64,000 nucleotides of DNA from Saccharopolyspora gregorii. Lineage in GTDB: Bacteria > Actinomycetota > Actinomycetes > Mycobacteriales > Pseudonocardiaceae. The first letter of the stretch is position 1. Each line of letters opens with the position of its first letter. This document shows positions 36,328 to 45,083 of the stretch, piece by piece. The stretch is from assembly GCF_024734405.1 (NCBI RefSeq), contig NZ_CP059556.1, positions 1,178,001-1,242,000 on the forward strand, read 5' to 3'. A program made the position numbers and the translations under genes. Below the pieces are notes generated by a model. It was given only the letters and a program-made list of their open reading frames with translations, ran no database searches and was not told the origin of the DNA.

Positions 36328-37506
36328 TCAGGTGCGTTCGGCCCGGCACAGGTAGGCGCGCGGGGTGCTGCCGACGCGGGTGAGGACCGCGGTGGCTTCG
36401 GCGCCGCCGCGCGGTTTGAGCCTGCGCCGCAGCGCGTCCGGGTCGACGTCCACCCCGCGGGTCATGATCTCCAGCCGCCCCACGTCGTGCGCGCGCAGCA
36501 GCGCCCGCAGCGCCTTCTCGGAGTACTTGCCGTGGTCGAGGACCCGGAACGCGCGGATGCCGGGCGGCGGCGCGTCGCCGGTGAGGTAGGCGATGCGCGG
36601 GTCGAGCTGCCCCAGCCCGTGCCGCGCCGCGTAGTGCCGCACCAGCCCGGCGCGCACCACCGCTCCGTCCGGGTCGACCAGCCACTGCCCGGCGTCGCGG
36701 GTGGGGCAGTCGTCGGGTTCGCGGTCGGTGAGCTCGTCGCGGGTGCCGTCGGCGCGCAGCACGGTGGCGCGGCGGCGCACTTCGGGGTCGGCGAGCCCGC
36801 CGAGCCACACCGCGGCCTCCCGCACCTGCCCGGCCAGCGACACGACCTCCACTTCGGCGTGCGCGGGGACGGCGTCGAAGTCCAGGCCGGGCGCGCACTT
36901 CACGACGAGGTCGCGTCCCGTGTAGACGTCGAGGAGCTCGTCGAGCGGCGGTACCAGGTCGGCGGGGTTCCAGCGGCGACGCCCGCTGCCGTCGCGGCGC
37001 GCCGGGTCCGCGGTGATCGCGGTGCCGGTGCTGGTGGGCCGCAGCGCGTCGGCGCGCACGAATCCGGCGGTGGCCCCGTCGGCGGCGAGGTTGTGCCGGG
37101 CCATGGCGAGCCGCACCTCGTCGAGGTCGGAGCCGAGGCAGCGCCGCGCGACGCGGGCGATCTCCCGCAGGTCCGCGCCGATCGAGCAGGTCACGTCGTG
37201 CACGTCCCGCCCGGCGAGGCGGCGCGCGCGGTGCCGGGCGACGGCGGCCGCGGTGGCCTGCTGCAGCGCGTCGCCGGTGAACAACCAGTCCGCGGTGCCG
37301 TCGAGCTTCGCCGCGGCCTTGCCGCGCAGCACCGCGGTCTCCAGCGCGGCGGCGGCGAACCGCGGGCCCGCGGCGGCGCGGGCGGCGGCGACGTCGGCGA
37401 GGCGGGAGTCCGCGGTCAGCGGCCGCCCGGACAGCGCGGCGACGGCCTCGGTCCCGGCGGGGGAGCGCAGGAACGCCACGTCGTCCAGGTCGAAGGCGTA
37501 CGCCAC
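36328..37506 (-). CDS. Class I SAM-dependent methyltransferase with THUMP-like C-terminal domain
   Basis: A 392-residue predicted RNA methyltransferase. The SAM-binding fold has VTCSIGADLREIARVARRCLGSDLDE (glycine-rich loop and acidic ribose contact) and DALRP. RRRWNPADLVPPLDELLDVY resembles the target-recognition part of the group. The C-terminal THUMP-like domain ends RRRLKPRGGAEATAVLTRVGSTPRAYLCRAERT, fitting RNA binding. GTG at 37506 is chosen because AGGGAGA lies 6 nt upstream; a GTG six codons earlier has none. The RNA target is unknown. Confidence 0.87.
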   Translation of the reverse strand: MAYAFDLDDVAFLRSPAGTEAVAALSGRPLTADSRLADVAAARAAAGPRFAAAALETAVLRGKAAAKLDGTADWLFTGDALQQATAAAVARHRARRLAGRDVHDVTCSIGADLREIARVARRCLGSDLDEVRLAMARHNLAADGATAGFVRADALRPTSTGTAITADPARRDGSGRRRWNPADLVPPLDELLDVYTGRDLVVKCAPGLDFDAVPAHAEVEVVSLAGQVREAAVWLGGLADPEVRRRATVLRADGTRDELTDREPDDCPTRDAGQWLVDPDGAVVRAGLVRHYAARHGLGQLDPRIAYLTGDAPPPGIRAFRVLDHGKYSEKALRALLRAHDVGRLEIMTRGVDVDPDALRRRLKPRGGAEATAVLTRVGSTPRAYLCRAERT

Positions 37507-37560
37507 TCCGGATCTCCCTGCCACGCGCTGCTCGGACGCGCAGCACTCTAGTCCGCGCGA

Positions 37561-37594
37561 ACGCCCCGCCCGCCGGGGAGGGCGAGCGGGGCGT
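37561..37594 (-). terminator. Hairpin terminator after the enoyl-CoA hydratase gene
   Basis: ACGCCCCGC pairs with GCGGGGCGT across a 16-nt loop, 16 bp beyond the stop codon on the minus strand. No T-run is evident. Confidence 0.65.
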
Positions 37595-37609
37595 CCGCGG
37601 GAGTGCCGG

Positions 37610-38392
37610 TCAGCGGCCGGTGAACTCGGCCTTGCCGGGCCCGTTCTCGACGAACGAGCGCATGCCGATCTTCTGGTCCTCGGTGGCGAACAGGCCGGCG
37701 AAGATCTGCGTCTCCAGCTTCAGCCCGCTGGCCAGGTCCACGTCGAGTCCGCCGTCGATGGCGGCCTTCGCGGCGGCGAGCGCGTGCACCGGTCCGTTCG
37801 CGAACTGCTCGGCCCACTTCCGCGCGGCCGCGTACACCTCGTCACCGGGGACGACCTCGTCGACGAGGCCGAGTTCGAGCGCTTCGGGTGCCTTCACGAA
37901 CCGGCCGGAGAAGATGATGTCCTTCGCCTTGCTGGGGCCGACGAGGCGGGCGAGCCGCTGGGTGCCGCCCGCGCCGGGGATGACGCCGAGCAGGATCTCC
38001 GGCTGGCCGACCTTCGCACCCTCGCCCGCGATGCGGCGGTCGCAGCTCAGCGCCAGCTCGAACCCGCCGCCGAGGGCGTAGCCGGTGATGGCGGCGACGG
38101 TCGGCTTCGGGATGGCGGCGACGGCGCTCATCGCCGCGGACAGCCCGTCGGCTTCCTTGCCCGCCATGTCCGCGTAGGACATGTCGGCCATCTCCTTGAT
38201 GTCGGCGCCCGCGGCGAGGACCTTCTCGCCGCCGTAGACGATCACCGCGCGCACGTCGGGGTGCGCGGCGGCCTCGGCGGCCACGGCCTTCAGCTCCTGC
38301 TCGATCTGCTGGTTCAGCGCGTTCATCGGCGGCCGGTCCAGCCGGATCGTGCCGATGGCGCCTTCCACTTCGAGCCTGACGAACTCGCCCAC
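37610..38392 (-). CDS. Enoyl-CoA hydratase/isomerase family protein
   Basis: A 260-residue crotonase-fold enzyme, probably hydrating trans-2-enoyl-CoA in fatty-acid oxidation. The oxyanion-hole segments are AAGADIKEMADM and GYALGGGFELALSCDRRI. The catalytic glutamates lie in GQPEILLGVIPGAGGTQRLARLVG, with both family positions occupied (Glu in PEI and the following region), and PEALELGLVDEVVP is also typical. MGEFVRLEVEGAIGTIRLDRPPMNALN is the normal N-terminus. It resembles EchA8 of mycobacteria. The precise substrate is not determined. Confidence 0.92.
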   Translation of the reverse strand: MGEFVRLEVEGAIGTIRLDRPPMNALNQQIEQELKAVAAEAAAHPDVRAVIVYGGEKVLAAGADIKEMADMSYADMAGKEADGLSAAMSAVAAIPKPTVAAITGYALGGGFELALSCDRRIAGEGAKVGQPEILLGVIPGAGGTQRLARLVGPSKAKDIIFSGRFVKAPEALELGLVDEVVPGDEVYAAARKWAEQFANGPVHALAAAKAAIDGGLDVDLASGLKLETQIFAGLFATEDQKIGMRSFVENGPGKAEFTGR

Positions 38393-38491
38393 GCCGCAAC
38401 CTCCTCGTCGAAACCGCTGCTTGCCCGCAGGCTATCCCGAGCGGCGGGCACCGTCAGTGGCGCTGATCTCACGTCGGGTCCGGGACGCGAC

Positions 38492-38521
38492 GGGCCCCGC
38501 TCCGGCTGGGGAGCGGGGCCC
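38492..38521 (-). terminator. Hairpin terminator after the ABC ATPase gene
   Basis: GGGCCCCGCTCC pairs perfectly with GGAGCGGGGCCC around a 6-nt loop, 16 bp after the stop codon on the minus strand. Confidence 0.78.
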
Positions 38522-38536
38522 GGTTCGCGGGTGCGG

Positions 38537-39325
38537 TCAGGCGCGCCTGCGAGCGAAGAAGCGGTCGCCGCTGCGCTGCAGTTCCAGGTCCTGGTCGAAG
38601 GTCTTCGACAGGTTGTCCTCGGTGAGCACGTCGTCCAGCAGCCCCTGCGCGACGATCGCGCCGTCGCGCAGCAGCAGCCCGTGGGTGAACCCGGGCGGGA
38701 TCTCCTCGACGTGGTGGGTGACCAGCACCGATGCCGGCGCGTCCGGGTCGAGGGCGAGCGCGGACAGCCGTGCCACCAGGTCCTCGCGGCCGCCGAGGTC
38801 CAGTCCGGCGGCCGGTTCGTCCAGCAGCAGCAGCTCCGGGTCGGTCATCAGCGCGCGGGAGATCAGGGTGCGCTTGCGCTCCCCTTCGGACAGCGTGCCG
38901 AAGGAGCGGTCCGCCAGGTGCGCCACGCCGAGGAGTTCCAGCAGCTCCCCGGCCCGGTCGGTGTCCATGTCGTCGTACTCCTCGCGCCACCGCCCGAGCA
39001 CCGAGTACCCGGCGCTGACGACCACGTCGCGCACGAGTTCGTCCCCGGGCACGCGGGAGCCGAGCGCCGCCGAGGTCAGGCCGATGCGCGGGCGCAGCTC
39101 GAAGACGTTGACGCGGCCCATGCGTTCGCCGAGCACGTCCACGGTGCCGTCCGACGGGTGCAGTTCGGCGGCGGCCAGCTTGAGCAGCGTGGTCTTGCCC
39201 GCGCCGTTCGGGCCGAGCACCACCCAGCGCTCGTCGAGTTCCACCGACCAGTTCACGTCGGACAGCAGCGCGTTCCCGCCGCGCCGGACTCCGACACCGT
39301 CCATCCGGATGACCAGGTCGTCCAC
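38537..39325 (-). CDS. ABC transporter ATP-binding protein
   Basis: A 262-residue ATPase. The Walker A motif is GPNGAGKTT, the signature is LSEGERKRT (the S-x-G form with Glu, as in the ModF/YlmA-like group), Walker B is ELLLLDEPAAGLD, and the switch His is in VTHHVEEIP. No permease gene is next to it, so the partner is unknown; a soluble role like that of the YlmA/PhrA-type proteins is possible. GTG at 39325 is chosen because GGGAG lies 6 nt upstream. An ATG at 39418 would add 31 disordered residues. Confidence 0.86.
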   Translation of the reverse strand: MDDLVIRMDGVGVRRGGNALLSDVNWSVELDERWVVLGPNGAGKTTLLKLAAAELHPSDGTVDVLGERMGRVNVFELRPRIGLTSAALGSRVPGDELVRDVVVSAGYSVLGRWREEYDDMDTDRAGELLELLGVAHLADRSFGTLSEGERKRTLISRALMTDPELLLLDEPAAGLDLGGREDLVARLSALALDPDAPASVLVTHHVEEIPPGFTHGLLLRDGAIVAQGLLDDVLTEDNLSKTFDQDLELQRSGDRFFARRRA

Positions 39326-39478
39326 GTCCACCTCCCAGCCGTTTCCGGCCGCTCTGCGCACGGTTCCGGGCGCGTTCGGACCGCCTGCGATCACCGGCGG
39401 GTCCCCTCCGGTGCTCATTCTTCCGGTCCCGCACCACGGGCTTGCGCCGGGGCCGACCCGAGGGGGCGGTGGACGCGG

Positions 39479-39521
39479 GAACGGACCGTTCGTCCCGCCG
39501 GATCGGACGAACGGTCCGTTC
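39479..39521 (-). terminator. Perfect 17-bp inverted repeat after the rhodanese gene
   Basis: GAACGGACCGTTCGTCC and its exact complement GGACGAACGGTCCGTTC are separated by 9 nt, 11 bp beyond the rhodanese stop. Each arm is itself nearly palindromic (GAACGGACCGTTC), a nested symmetry also seen in the GGGAACCTTCC family, though the sequence is different. Confidence 0.75.
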
Positions 39522-39531
39522 ACCTGGGTGC

Positions 39532-39987
39532 TCAGCCGACGGGGGCGTGGCCGCCTTCGACGACGGGCAGCCCGGCCGCGGCCCACGCCCGGAACCCGCC
39601 GACCAGGTCGGTCGCCCGGCCGAGGCCGAGGTCGCGGGCCTGCGCGGCGGCGAGGCTGGACGCGTAGCCCTCGTTGCAGACCAGGATGACCGGCTGGTCG
39701 ACGCGCAGGCCGTCGAGCCGGTGCGGGCTGGACGGGTCCAGCCGCCACTCCAGGACGATCCGCTCCACGGTCAGGGCGCCGGGGATCTCGCCTTCGGAGA
39801 GCCGGTTCGCCTGCGGGCGGATGTCGATCAGCAGGGCGCCGTCGCGCTGGAGCTCCGCCGCCCGATGCGGGTCGACCCGGTCGAGTTCGTCGCGGGCGTC
39901 GCCGAGCAGGTGGTCGATGCCGTACGGGCCGAATCCGGGGGTGTCCTCCGGGTGGACGCGTTGCTGGGGCACGGTGACCTCGCTCAT
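39532..39987 (-). CDS. Rhodanese-like domain protein (sulfurtransferase)
   Basis: A 151-residue single-domain rhodanese. The active-site loop is LVCNEGYASSLAA with the catalytic Cys, preceded by LLIDIRPQANRLSEGEIPGALTVERIVLEWRLDP, the usual rhodanese strands. It overlaps the cysteine dioxygenase gene by 4 bp (ATGA), so both are made from one mRNA. With cysteine sulfinate chemistry next door, it may handle persulfide or thiosulfate sulfur formed during cysteine breakdown. GGAAGG precedes its ATG. Confidence 0.9.
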   Translation of the reverse strand: MSEVTVPQQRVHPEDTPGFGPYGIDHLLGDARDELDRVDPHRAAELQRDGALLIDIRPQANRLSEGEIPGALTVERIVLEWRLDPSSPHRLDGLRVDQPVILVCNEGYASSLAAAQARDLGLGRATDLVGGFRAWAAAGLPVVEGGHAPVG

Positions 39988-40574
39988 CGGGTTGCCTTCC
40001 GGATCGGGCCCGCCGGCTGCGGCGCGACGGGCGGCACGTCGGCCAGGTCGGCGTAGTGCCGCACCGGCAGCAGCGGCGGCGAGTAGGCGTGCACGCTGGC
40101 CGCGTTCACCGAACCGGTGTTGCGCACCTGGTGGGCGCGGCCCGCGCCGAAGCCGATGGAGGCGCCGGTGCCGTGCTGCGCGGTGCGGATCGGGCCGGAC
40201 GGGTAGCGGTAGTCCTCGCGGACCTCGCCGAACAGCACGGCGAACGAGCCGGAGGCGCCGCCGTGGTCGTGCGGGTGGGTGCCCTGGCCGGGCGCCCAGG
40301 ACAGCAGCCACAGCTCGACGCCCGCGGTGAGGCCGAGCCGCGCCCACCAGCGTTCCTCGTCGTGCACCTCGACGAGGTCCAGCAGCGAGCCGGTCAGCTC
40401 GGTGATGGCCAGCGTGGTGAGGTCGCGCAGCTCCTTCGGCGTCCACAGGTCGTGGTCGGGCCGGATCCAGTCCCGCAGCAGCGGCAGGTCGAGGGCGGGG
40501 TGCAGCTCGAACGCACCGAGTTCGGGGATCTCCTCGGTGGGGGTGTACTGCGAGATGTGCGTGGGTGCGGACAT
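39984..40574 (-). CDS. Cysteine dioxygenase (thiol dioxygenase, cupin fold)
   Basis: A 196-residue non-heme iron enzyme oxidising the thiol of cysteine to cysteine sulfinate. The iron ligands are in the cupin motif THPHDHGGASGSFAVLFGEVREDY (His100, His102, His104 region), with the third ligand His later in GAGRAHQVRNTG. Homologues include CdoA of Bacillus and Streptomyces cysteine dioxygenases. It is cotranscribed with a rhodanese gene and is preceded by a 23-codon peptide gene of the cysteine-leader type, suggesting control by cysteine supply. Confidence 0.92.
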   Translation of the reverse strand: MSAPTHISQYTPTEEIPELGAFELHPALDLPLLRDWIRPDHDLWTPKELRDLTTLAITELTGSLLDLVEVHDEERWWARLGLTAGVELWLLSWAPGQGTHPHDHGGASGSFAVLFGEVREDYRYPSGPIRTAQHGTGASIGFGAGRAHQVRNTGSVNAASVHAYSPPLLPVRHYADLADVPPVAPQPAGPIRKATR

Positions 40575-40721
40575 GGGTGTTTCCGTTCCTTCGTTCGAGA
40601 GCTGAATCGGGAACGGGCCGATCGGCGGGGCCGGACCGCATGCGTCCGCGGCAGGGCGGGCGGGTCCGGGGATCAGGTGGTGCCGCGCCGTCGACCCGAG
40701 CGGGTCCACGGGGAGTTGCGG

Positions 40722-40793
40722 TCAGTGACAGGCCGAGGTGACGACCAGGAACAGGTCGATCACGCGATCACGAGTCAGCAACGAATCCGGCAC
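40722..40793 (-). CDS. Cysteine-type leader peptide upstream of cysteine dioxygenase
   Basis: A 23-codon frame starts with GTG at 40793 and ends at TGA 40722. It encodes a peptide finishing LLTRDRVIDLFLVVTSACH. This is the pattern of the short actinobacterial leader peptides before sulfur-metabolism genes: a basic LLTRxR, then VDL, and a Cys close to the stop (usually SAxC). It lies 147 bp before the cysteine dioxygenase start. Stalling at the Cys codon when charged tRNA-Cys is scarce would be the expected attenuation mechanism. CACGAT ends 6 nt before the GTG, so the message may be leaderless. The intervening 147 bp and the 276 bp on the other side hold no other gene. Confidence 0.78.
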   Translation of the reverse strand: MPDSLLTRDRVIDLFLVVTSACH

Positions 40794-41069
40794 GGACGGA
40801 TCGTGGCACGTCACCGGGTTTCTCGGCCATACCCCGGCCGGTGCCTCCCACGATGTGGGCGCCGGGCCGGGGTGCGGGTGCGACCGCGGTGATCACCCGC
40901 TGCGATCGGTCCGGGCCGCCGATCCGGTGCCCGCGATCCCGGTGTCCCCGAGTCCGGTGCGGCCGATCCGGTCGTCCCGGTCGGCCGGTGCCGCCGACCC
41001 CGGCCCGCCGGTGCCTCCGACCCCGGCCCCCGGTCGTTCCGGCGGCTCGGCAGCCCGGCGGCCCGGCGA

Positions 41070-42347
41070 TCAGCCGCAGCGGTCCGGGCCGTGCAGCAGC
41101 CCGTCGCGGAAGGCCTCGACGCGCCGCGCACCGGTGAGCTCCTGCCCGCCACCTGCGTCGCGGGACGCGGCGTCGGAGACCAGCAGCGATTCGACGGCCT
41201 CGTCCAGATCGCCCGCGGACACGCGCTCGGCGGCGGTGTAGGCCCCGGTGAGGCAGCTGATCGCGGTCCCCGCGGCCGGACCGGTCGTCGGCAGTCCCAG
41301 CGGTTCCAGCGCGGCGAGCGCGTACCGGGAGGCGAGCAGCGTCGCGGTGGCCTGGTCGCCGATGTCGCGGTGCAGCTCGTCGAGCCGCGCCGGGTCGTAG
41401 CCGACGATCCCGCGGTCGGCGCAGAGGCCGACCGGGTCGCCGGGGCAGTCCCCGGCGCGCACCGCGGGCGGCGTCCAGCCGCGCCCGGCGGCGGCGACCC
41501 TGGCGCCGAAGAACGCGCGGGCCGTCGTCTCCGCCCGCGCGAGCGCGGCGTCCAGGGGAGCGTTGGGACCGTCGGGCCCGTCGCCGGTGGGGGCGCGTTC
41601 GACGTCCGGTTCGGCGCAGCCGCCGGGCCCGTCCCGGTAGCCGTCCTGGAACGCGGAGATCCGGTCGAAGGAGGTGCCGTGCGCGTCCCCGGCGGAGGCG
41701 TCGGTGCCGATCGGGTCGCGGAACACGATCAGCGCGTGCAGCGCCCCGTCCAGGTCCTGCGGCGAGAACCGCAGGTGCGCGGTGCGCCCGTCGGCGGCGG
41801 CGCGCAGGAAAGCACCCGCGTAGCAGTCCGCCCCGGCTTCGGTGCGCGCCGCGTCGCCGCCCGCGCCCACGTCCACCCCGGTGTGCTGCTGCACCGCGTG
41901 CCCCATCTCGTGGGCGAGGACCACGGCGACCGCCGCGTCCCCGTAGTGCTCCCGCAGCACCGGCAGCAGCGCCGCGCGGTCCCAGGCGACGGCGTCCACC
42001 GAGGCGCAGTAGTAGGCGTTGCCCTCCAGGTTCGCGACGGTGCCCGAGCACGGCGGCGGGCGCCCCGTGCCGTTCGAGGTGTCCACCGAGAAGTAGCCGC
42101 CGTCGAGGTCGCGCCACTCCTCGCCCGCCACGGCCGGGAGGTTCGCCGTCCAGAAGTCCCGCACGTCGGTGAGGACGGTGGCGGCGAGCCGGTCGGTGTC
42201 GCCGCCGTCGGTGCCGTGCACGAAACCCGGGTCGACCGCCCGGTTCGCCGGTTCCCCGGCGGGCGCGGGCTGCGGCTGCGGTGCCGTGGGCGAGCAACCC
42301 GCGACCCCGAGGACGAGGGCCAGCACGGCGGACGGGAAGATGCGCAC
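41070..42347 (-). CDS. Neutral zinc metallopeptidase-like lipoprotein
   Basis: A 425-residue exported lipoprotein. The signal peptide ends with the lipobox GVAGC, Cys18. The zinc-binding and catalytic motif is VVLAHEMGHAVQQHTG (HEMGH at 146-150), and the third ligand is probably in EAGADCYAGAFL. It belongs with the putative neutral zinc metallopeptidase (YpfJ-like) family. The C-terminal half has several Cys residues likely to form disulfides. A paralogue with the same architecture is at 46470-47951. The start is a GTG with only weak ribosome-site character. Peptidase activity is inferred from the motif. Confidence 0.85.
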   Translation of the reverse strand: MRIFPSAVLALVLGVAGCSPTAPQPQPAPAGEPANRAVDPGFVHGTDGGDTDRLAATVLTDVRDFWTANLPAVAGEEWRDLDGGYFSVDTSNGTGRPPPCSGTVANLEGNAYYCASVDAVAWDRAALLPVLREHYGDAAVAVVLAHEMGHAVQQHTGVDVGAGGDAARTEAGADCYAGAFLRAAADGRTAHLRFSPQDLDGALHALIVFRDPIGTDASAGDAHGTSFDRISAFQDGYRDGPGGCAEPDVERAPTGDGPDGPNAPLDAALARAETTARAFFGARVAAAGRGWTPPAVRAGDCPGDPVGLCADRGIVGYDPARLDELHRDIGDQATATLLASRYALAALEPLGLPTTGPAAGTAISCLTGAYTAAERVSAGDLDEAVESLLVSDAASRDAGGGQELTGARRVEAFRDGLLHGPDRCG

Positions 42348-42514
42348 CCCGCCAGCTTCGCACCACCGGGTGGATCAGCCGTCCGCGGCCGCGTCTCCGG
42401 CCTGCGAGACTGGCGGGCACGCGTTCGCCCGCGGGCGGCGCGGAACTCGTCGGAGCTGTGCGACGCCGCGCCGGTTCCCGCGACCGACCAGACCGCGAGA
42501 TGGGATCAGCCGCC

Positions 42515-45064
42515 GTGAAAGCCGTCCACCGATTCACCGTTCGAGCACACCTGCCGGAACAGCTGGCGGCGTTGGGGACGTTGGCGACGAACCTGCGCTG
42601 GACCTGGCACCCGCCGACGCAGGACCTGTTCGCCGCGGTGGACCCGCAGGTGTGGTCGCGGGTGGGCGGCGATCCGCTGCGGTTGCTGGAGGAGGTGCCC
42701 GCGGAGCGGCTGCGCGGGCTCGCCCAGGACGACGACTTCCTGGCCCGCACCCGAGCCGTGCACGACGACCTGCGGCACTACCTGTCGGTGCCGCGCTGGT
42801 ACCAGCAGCGCCAGGCCGAAGGCGCCGGGCTGCCGTCGTCGGTGGCGTACTTCTCGATGGAGTTCGGGGTCAGCGAGGCGCTGCCGAACTACTCGGGCGG
42901 GCTCGGCGTGCTCGCGGGCGACCACCTGAAGTCGGCGTCGGACCTGGGGGTGCCGCTGATCGGGGTGGGCCTGTTCTACCGCTCCGGCTACTTCCGGCAG
43001 GCGCTGTCCGCGGAGGGCTGGCAGCAGGAGCACTACCCGGTGCAGGACCCGAAGGGCCTGCCGCTGGAGGTGCTCACCGAGCCGTCCGGCGCGCCGCTGC
43101 TGGTGCGGGTGGCGATGCCCGCCGGGCGGGAGTTGCGCGCGCGGATCTGGAAGGCGCAGGTCGGCCGGGTTCCGCTGCTGCTGCTGGACACCGACCTGCC
43201 GGACAACGACGACGACCTGCGCGGCACCACCGACCGGCTCTACGGCGGGGACGCGGACCACCGGATCCGGCAGGAGATCCTCGCCGGGATCGGCGGGGTG
43301 CGGGCGCTGCGCGCCTACTGCGAGCTGACCGGGCACCCCGAGCCGGAGGTGTTCCACACCAACGAGGGGCACGCCGGTTTCCTCGGCCTGGAACGGGTCC
43401 GGGAGTTGCACGGCGGGCCCGGGCTGCACTTCGACGAGGCGGTGGCGGCGGTGCGCGCGGGCACCGTGTTCACCACGCACACCCCGGTCCGGGCGGGCAT
43501 CGACCGGTTCCCGGTGGACCTGGTGCGGCACTACTTCGGCGACGGTTCCTCCGGGGCGCTGCTGCCGGGAGTGCCGACGGAACGGGTGCTGGCGCTGGGT
43601 GCGGAGGACAAGCCCGGCATGTTCAACATGGCGCACATGGGGTTGCGGCTCGCGCAGCGCGCCAACGGGGTGTCGGCGCTGCACGGCGGGGTGCTGCGCA
43701 CCATGTTCCGCGGGCTGTGGCCCGGTTTCGGCGTGGAGGAGGTGCCGATCGGGTCGGTCACGAACGGGGTGCACGGGCCCACCTGGTCGGCGCGGGAGCT
43801 CGGCAAGCTGCTCGGCGAGTCCGAAATGGACAGCGGCGCGGGGCTGCGCGGGATGGAACCGGTGAGCGACCCGCTGCTGTGGGAGCTGCGCAGTTCGCTG
43901 CGGCAGCGGCTGGTGGACGAGGTGCGGCGCAGGCTGCGGCAGGCGTGGTTGCAGCGCGGCGCCTCCGACCTGGAGCTCGGCTGGTGCGATTCGGTGTTCG
44001 ACCCGGACGTGCTCACCATCGGCTTCGCCCGCCGGGTGCCGACCTACAAGCGGCTCACGCTGATGCTGCGCGACACCGAGCGGTTGCGGCGGCTGCTGCT
44101 CGACCCGGAGCGGCCCGTCCAGCTGGTCGTGGCGGGCAAATCGCACCCGGCCGACGAGGGCGGCAAGGCGATGATCCAGCAGATCACCCGGTTCGCCGAC
44201 GACCCCGAGGTGCGCCACCGCATCGTGTTCCTGCCGGACTACGACATGTCGCTGGCCCGGTACCTGGTGTCCGGCTGCGACGTGTGGCTGAACACCCCGG
44301 TGCGGCCGCTGGAGGCCTGCGGCACCTCCGGGATGAAGGCGGCGTTGAACGGCGCGCTGAACCTGTCGGTGCGGGACGGCTGGTGGGACGAGCTGTTCGA
44401 CGGCGAGAACGGGTGGGCGATCCCGAACGCCGACGGCGTCACCGACCAGAACCGGCGCGACGACCTGGAGGCGGCCGCGCTGTACGAGCTCATCGCCACC
44501 GGTGTCGCCCCCACGTTCTACGAGCGCAGCGCCGACGGCGTGCCCGGCAAGTGGATGTCGATGGTGCGCCACACCCTCGCCACGCTCGGCCCGCGGGTGC
44601 AGGCGTCCCGGATGGTCCGCGAGTACGTGGACCGCTACTACGGGCCGGCGGCGCGGTCGGCGCAGGCGATGACCGAGCACGACCACCGCGGCGCGAAGGA
44701 GCTCGCCGAGTACGGGGCGCGGCTCGGGTCGGCGTGGGGTTCGGTGCGGATCGGCTCCACCCGGATGTCGGTGCCGGACGGCGCGACCCCGTTGCTGGGC
44801 GGGCGGATCACGGTGCGCGCCCAGGTCGACCTCGCCGGACTCGCACCGTCCGATGTGGACGTCGAGGTGGTGGTGGGCCGCGTCGACGACGCGGACGTGC
44901 TGCACGAGTTCAGCACGGAATCCATGCGGCCCGGCCCGGACGGCGACTACGAGGCGACGGTGACCCTGCCGCACGCCGGACCCGCCGGCTACACGGTCCG
45001 CGTCCTGCCGAAGCACCCCCTGCTGTCCGGTCCGGCGGAACTGGGCCGGATCGTGCTCGCCTGA
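42515..45064 (+). CDS. glgP: Alpha-glucan (maltodextrin/glycogen) phosphorylase
   Basis: An 849-residue GT35 enzyme releasing glucose-1-phosphate from glycogen or maltodextrin. It begins with the DUF3417 region VHRFTVRAHLPEQLAALGTLATNLRWTWH, found in the long actinobacterial form. Active-site segments include GDHLKSASDLGVPLIGVGLFY, TNEGHAGFLGLER and EACGTSGMKAALNGALNLS, the last holding the Lys that binds pyridoxal phosphate. GTG at 42515 gives the usual N-terminus; ATG at 42500 is the alternative. It matches M. tuberculosis Rv1328. No other glycogen genes lie beside it. Confidence 0.94.
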   Translation: MKAVHRFTVRAHLPEQLAALGTLATNLRWTWHPPTQDLFAAVDPQVWSRVGGDPLRLLEEVPAERLRGLAQDDDFLARTRAVHDDLRHYLSVPRWYQQRQAEGAGLPSSVAYFSMEFGVSEALPNYSGGLGVLAGDHLKSASDLGVPLIGVGLFYRSGYFRQALSAEGWQQEHYPVQDPKGLPLEVLTEPSGAPLLVRVAMPAGRELRARIWKAQVGRVPLLLLDTDLPDNDDDLRGTTDRLYGGDADHRIRQEILAGIGGVRALRAYCELTGHPEPEVFHTNEGHAGFLGLERVRELHGGPGLHFDEAVAAVRAGTVFTTHTPVRAGIDRFPVDLVRHYFGDGSSGALLPGVPTERVLALGAEDKPGMFNMAHMGLRLAQRANGVSALHGGVLRTMFRGLWPGFGVEEVPIGSVTNGVHGPTWSARELGKLLGESEMDSGAGLRGMEPVSDPLLWELRSSLRQRLVDEVRRRLRQAWLQRGASDLELGWCDSVFDPDVLTIGFARRVPTYKRLTLMLRDTERLRRLLLDPERPVQLVVAGKSHPADEGGKAMIQQITRFADDPEVRHRIVFLPDYDMSLARYLVSGCDVWLNTPVRPLEACGTSGMKAALNGALNLSVRDGWWDELFDGENGWAIPNADGVTDQNRRDDLEAAALYELIATGVAPTFYERSADGVPGKWMSMVRHTLATLGPRVQASRMVREYVDRYYGPAARSAQAMTEHDHRGAKELAEYGARLGSAWGSVRIGSTRMSVPDGATPLLGGRITVRAQVDLAGLAPSDVDVEVVVGRVDDADVLHEFSTESMRPGPDGDYEATVTLPHAGPAGYTVRVLPKHPLLSGPAELGRIVLA

Positions 45065-45083
45065 CCCGGTTCGCGGCCGGGAA

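Noticed and set aside
42506-45016. Open frame of 836 codons on the minus strand across glgP
   Set aside because: Antisense shadow of glgP, low-complexity composition, no motif.
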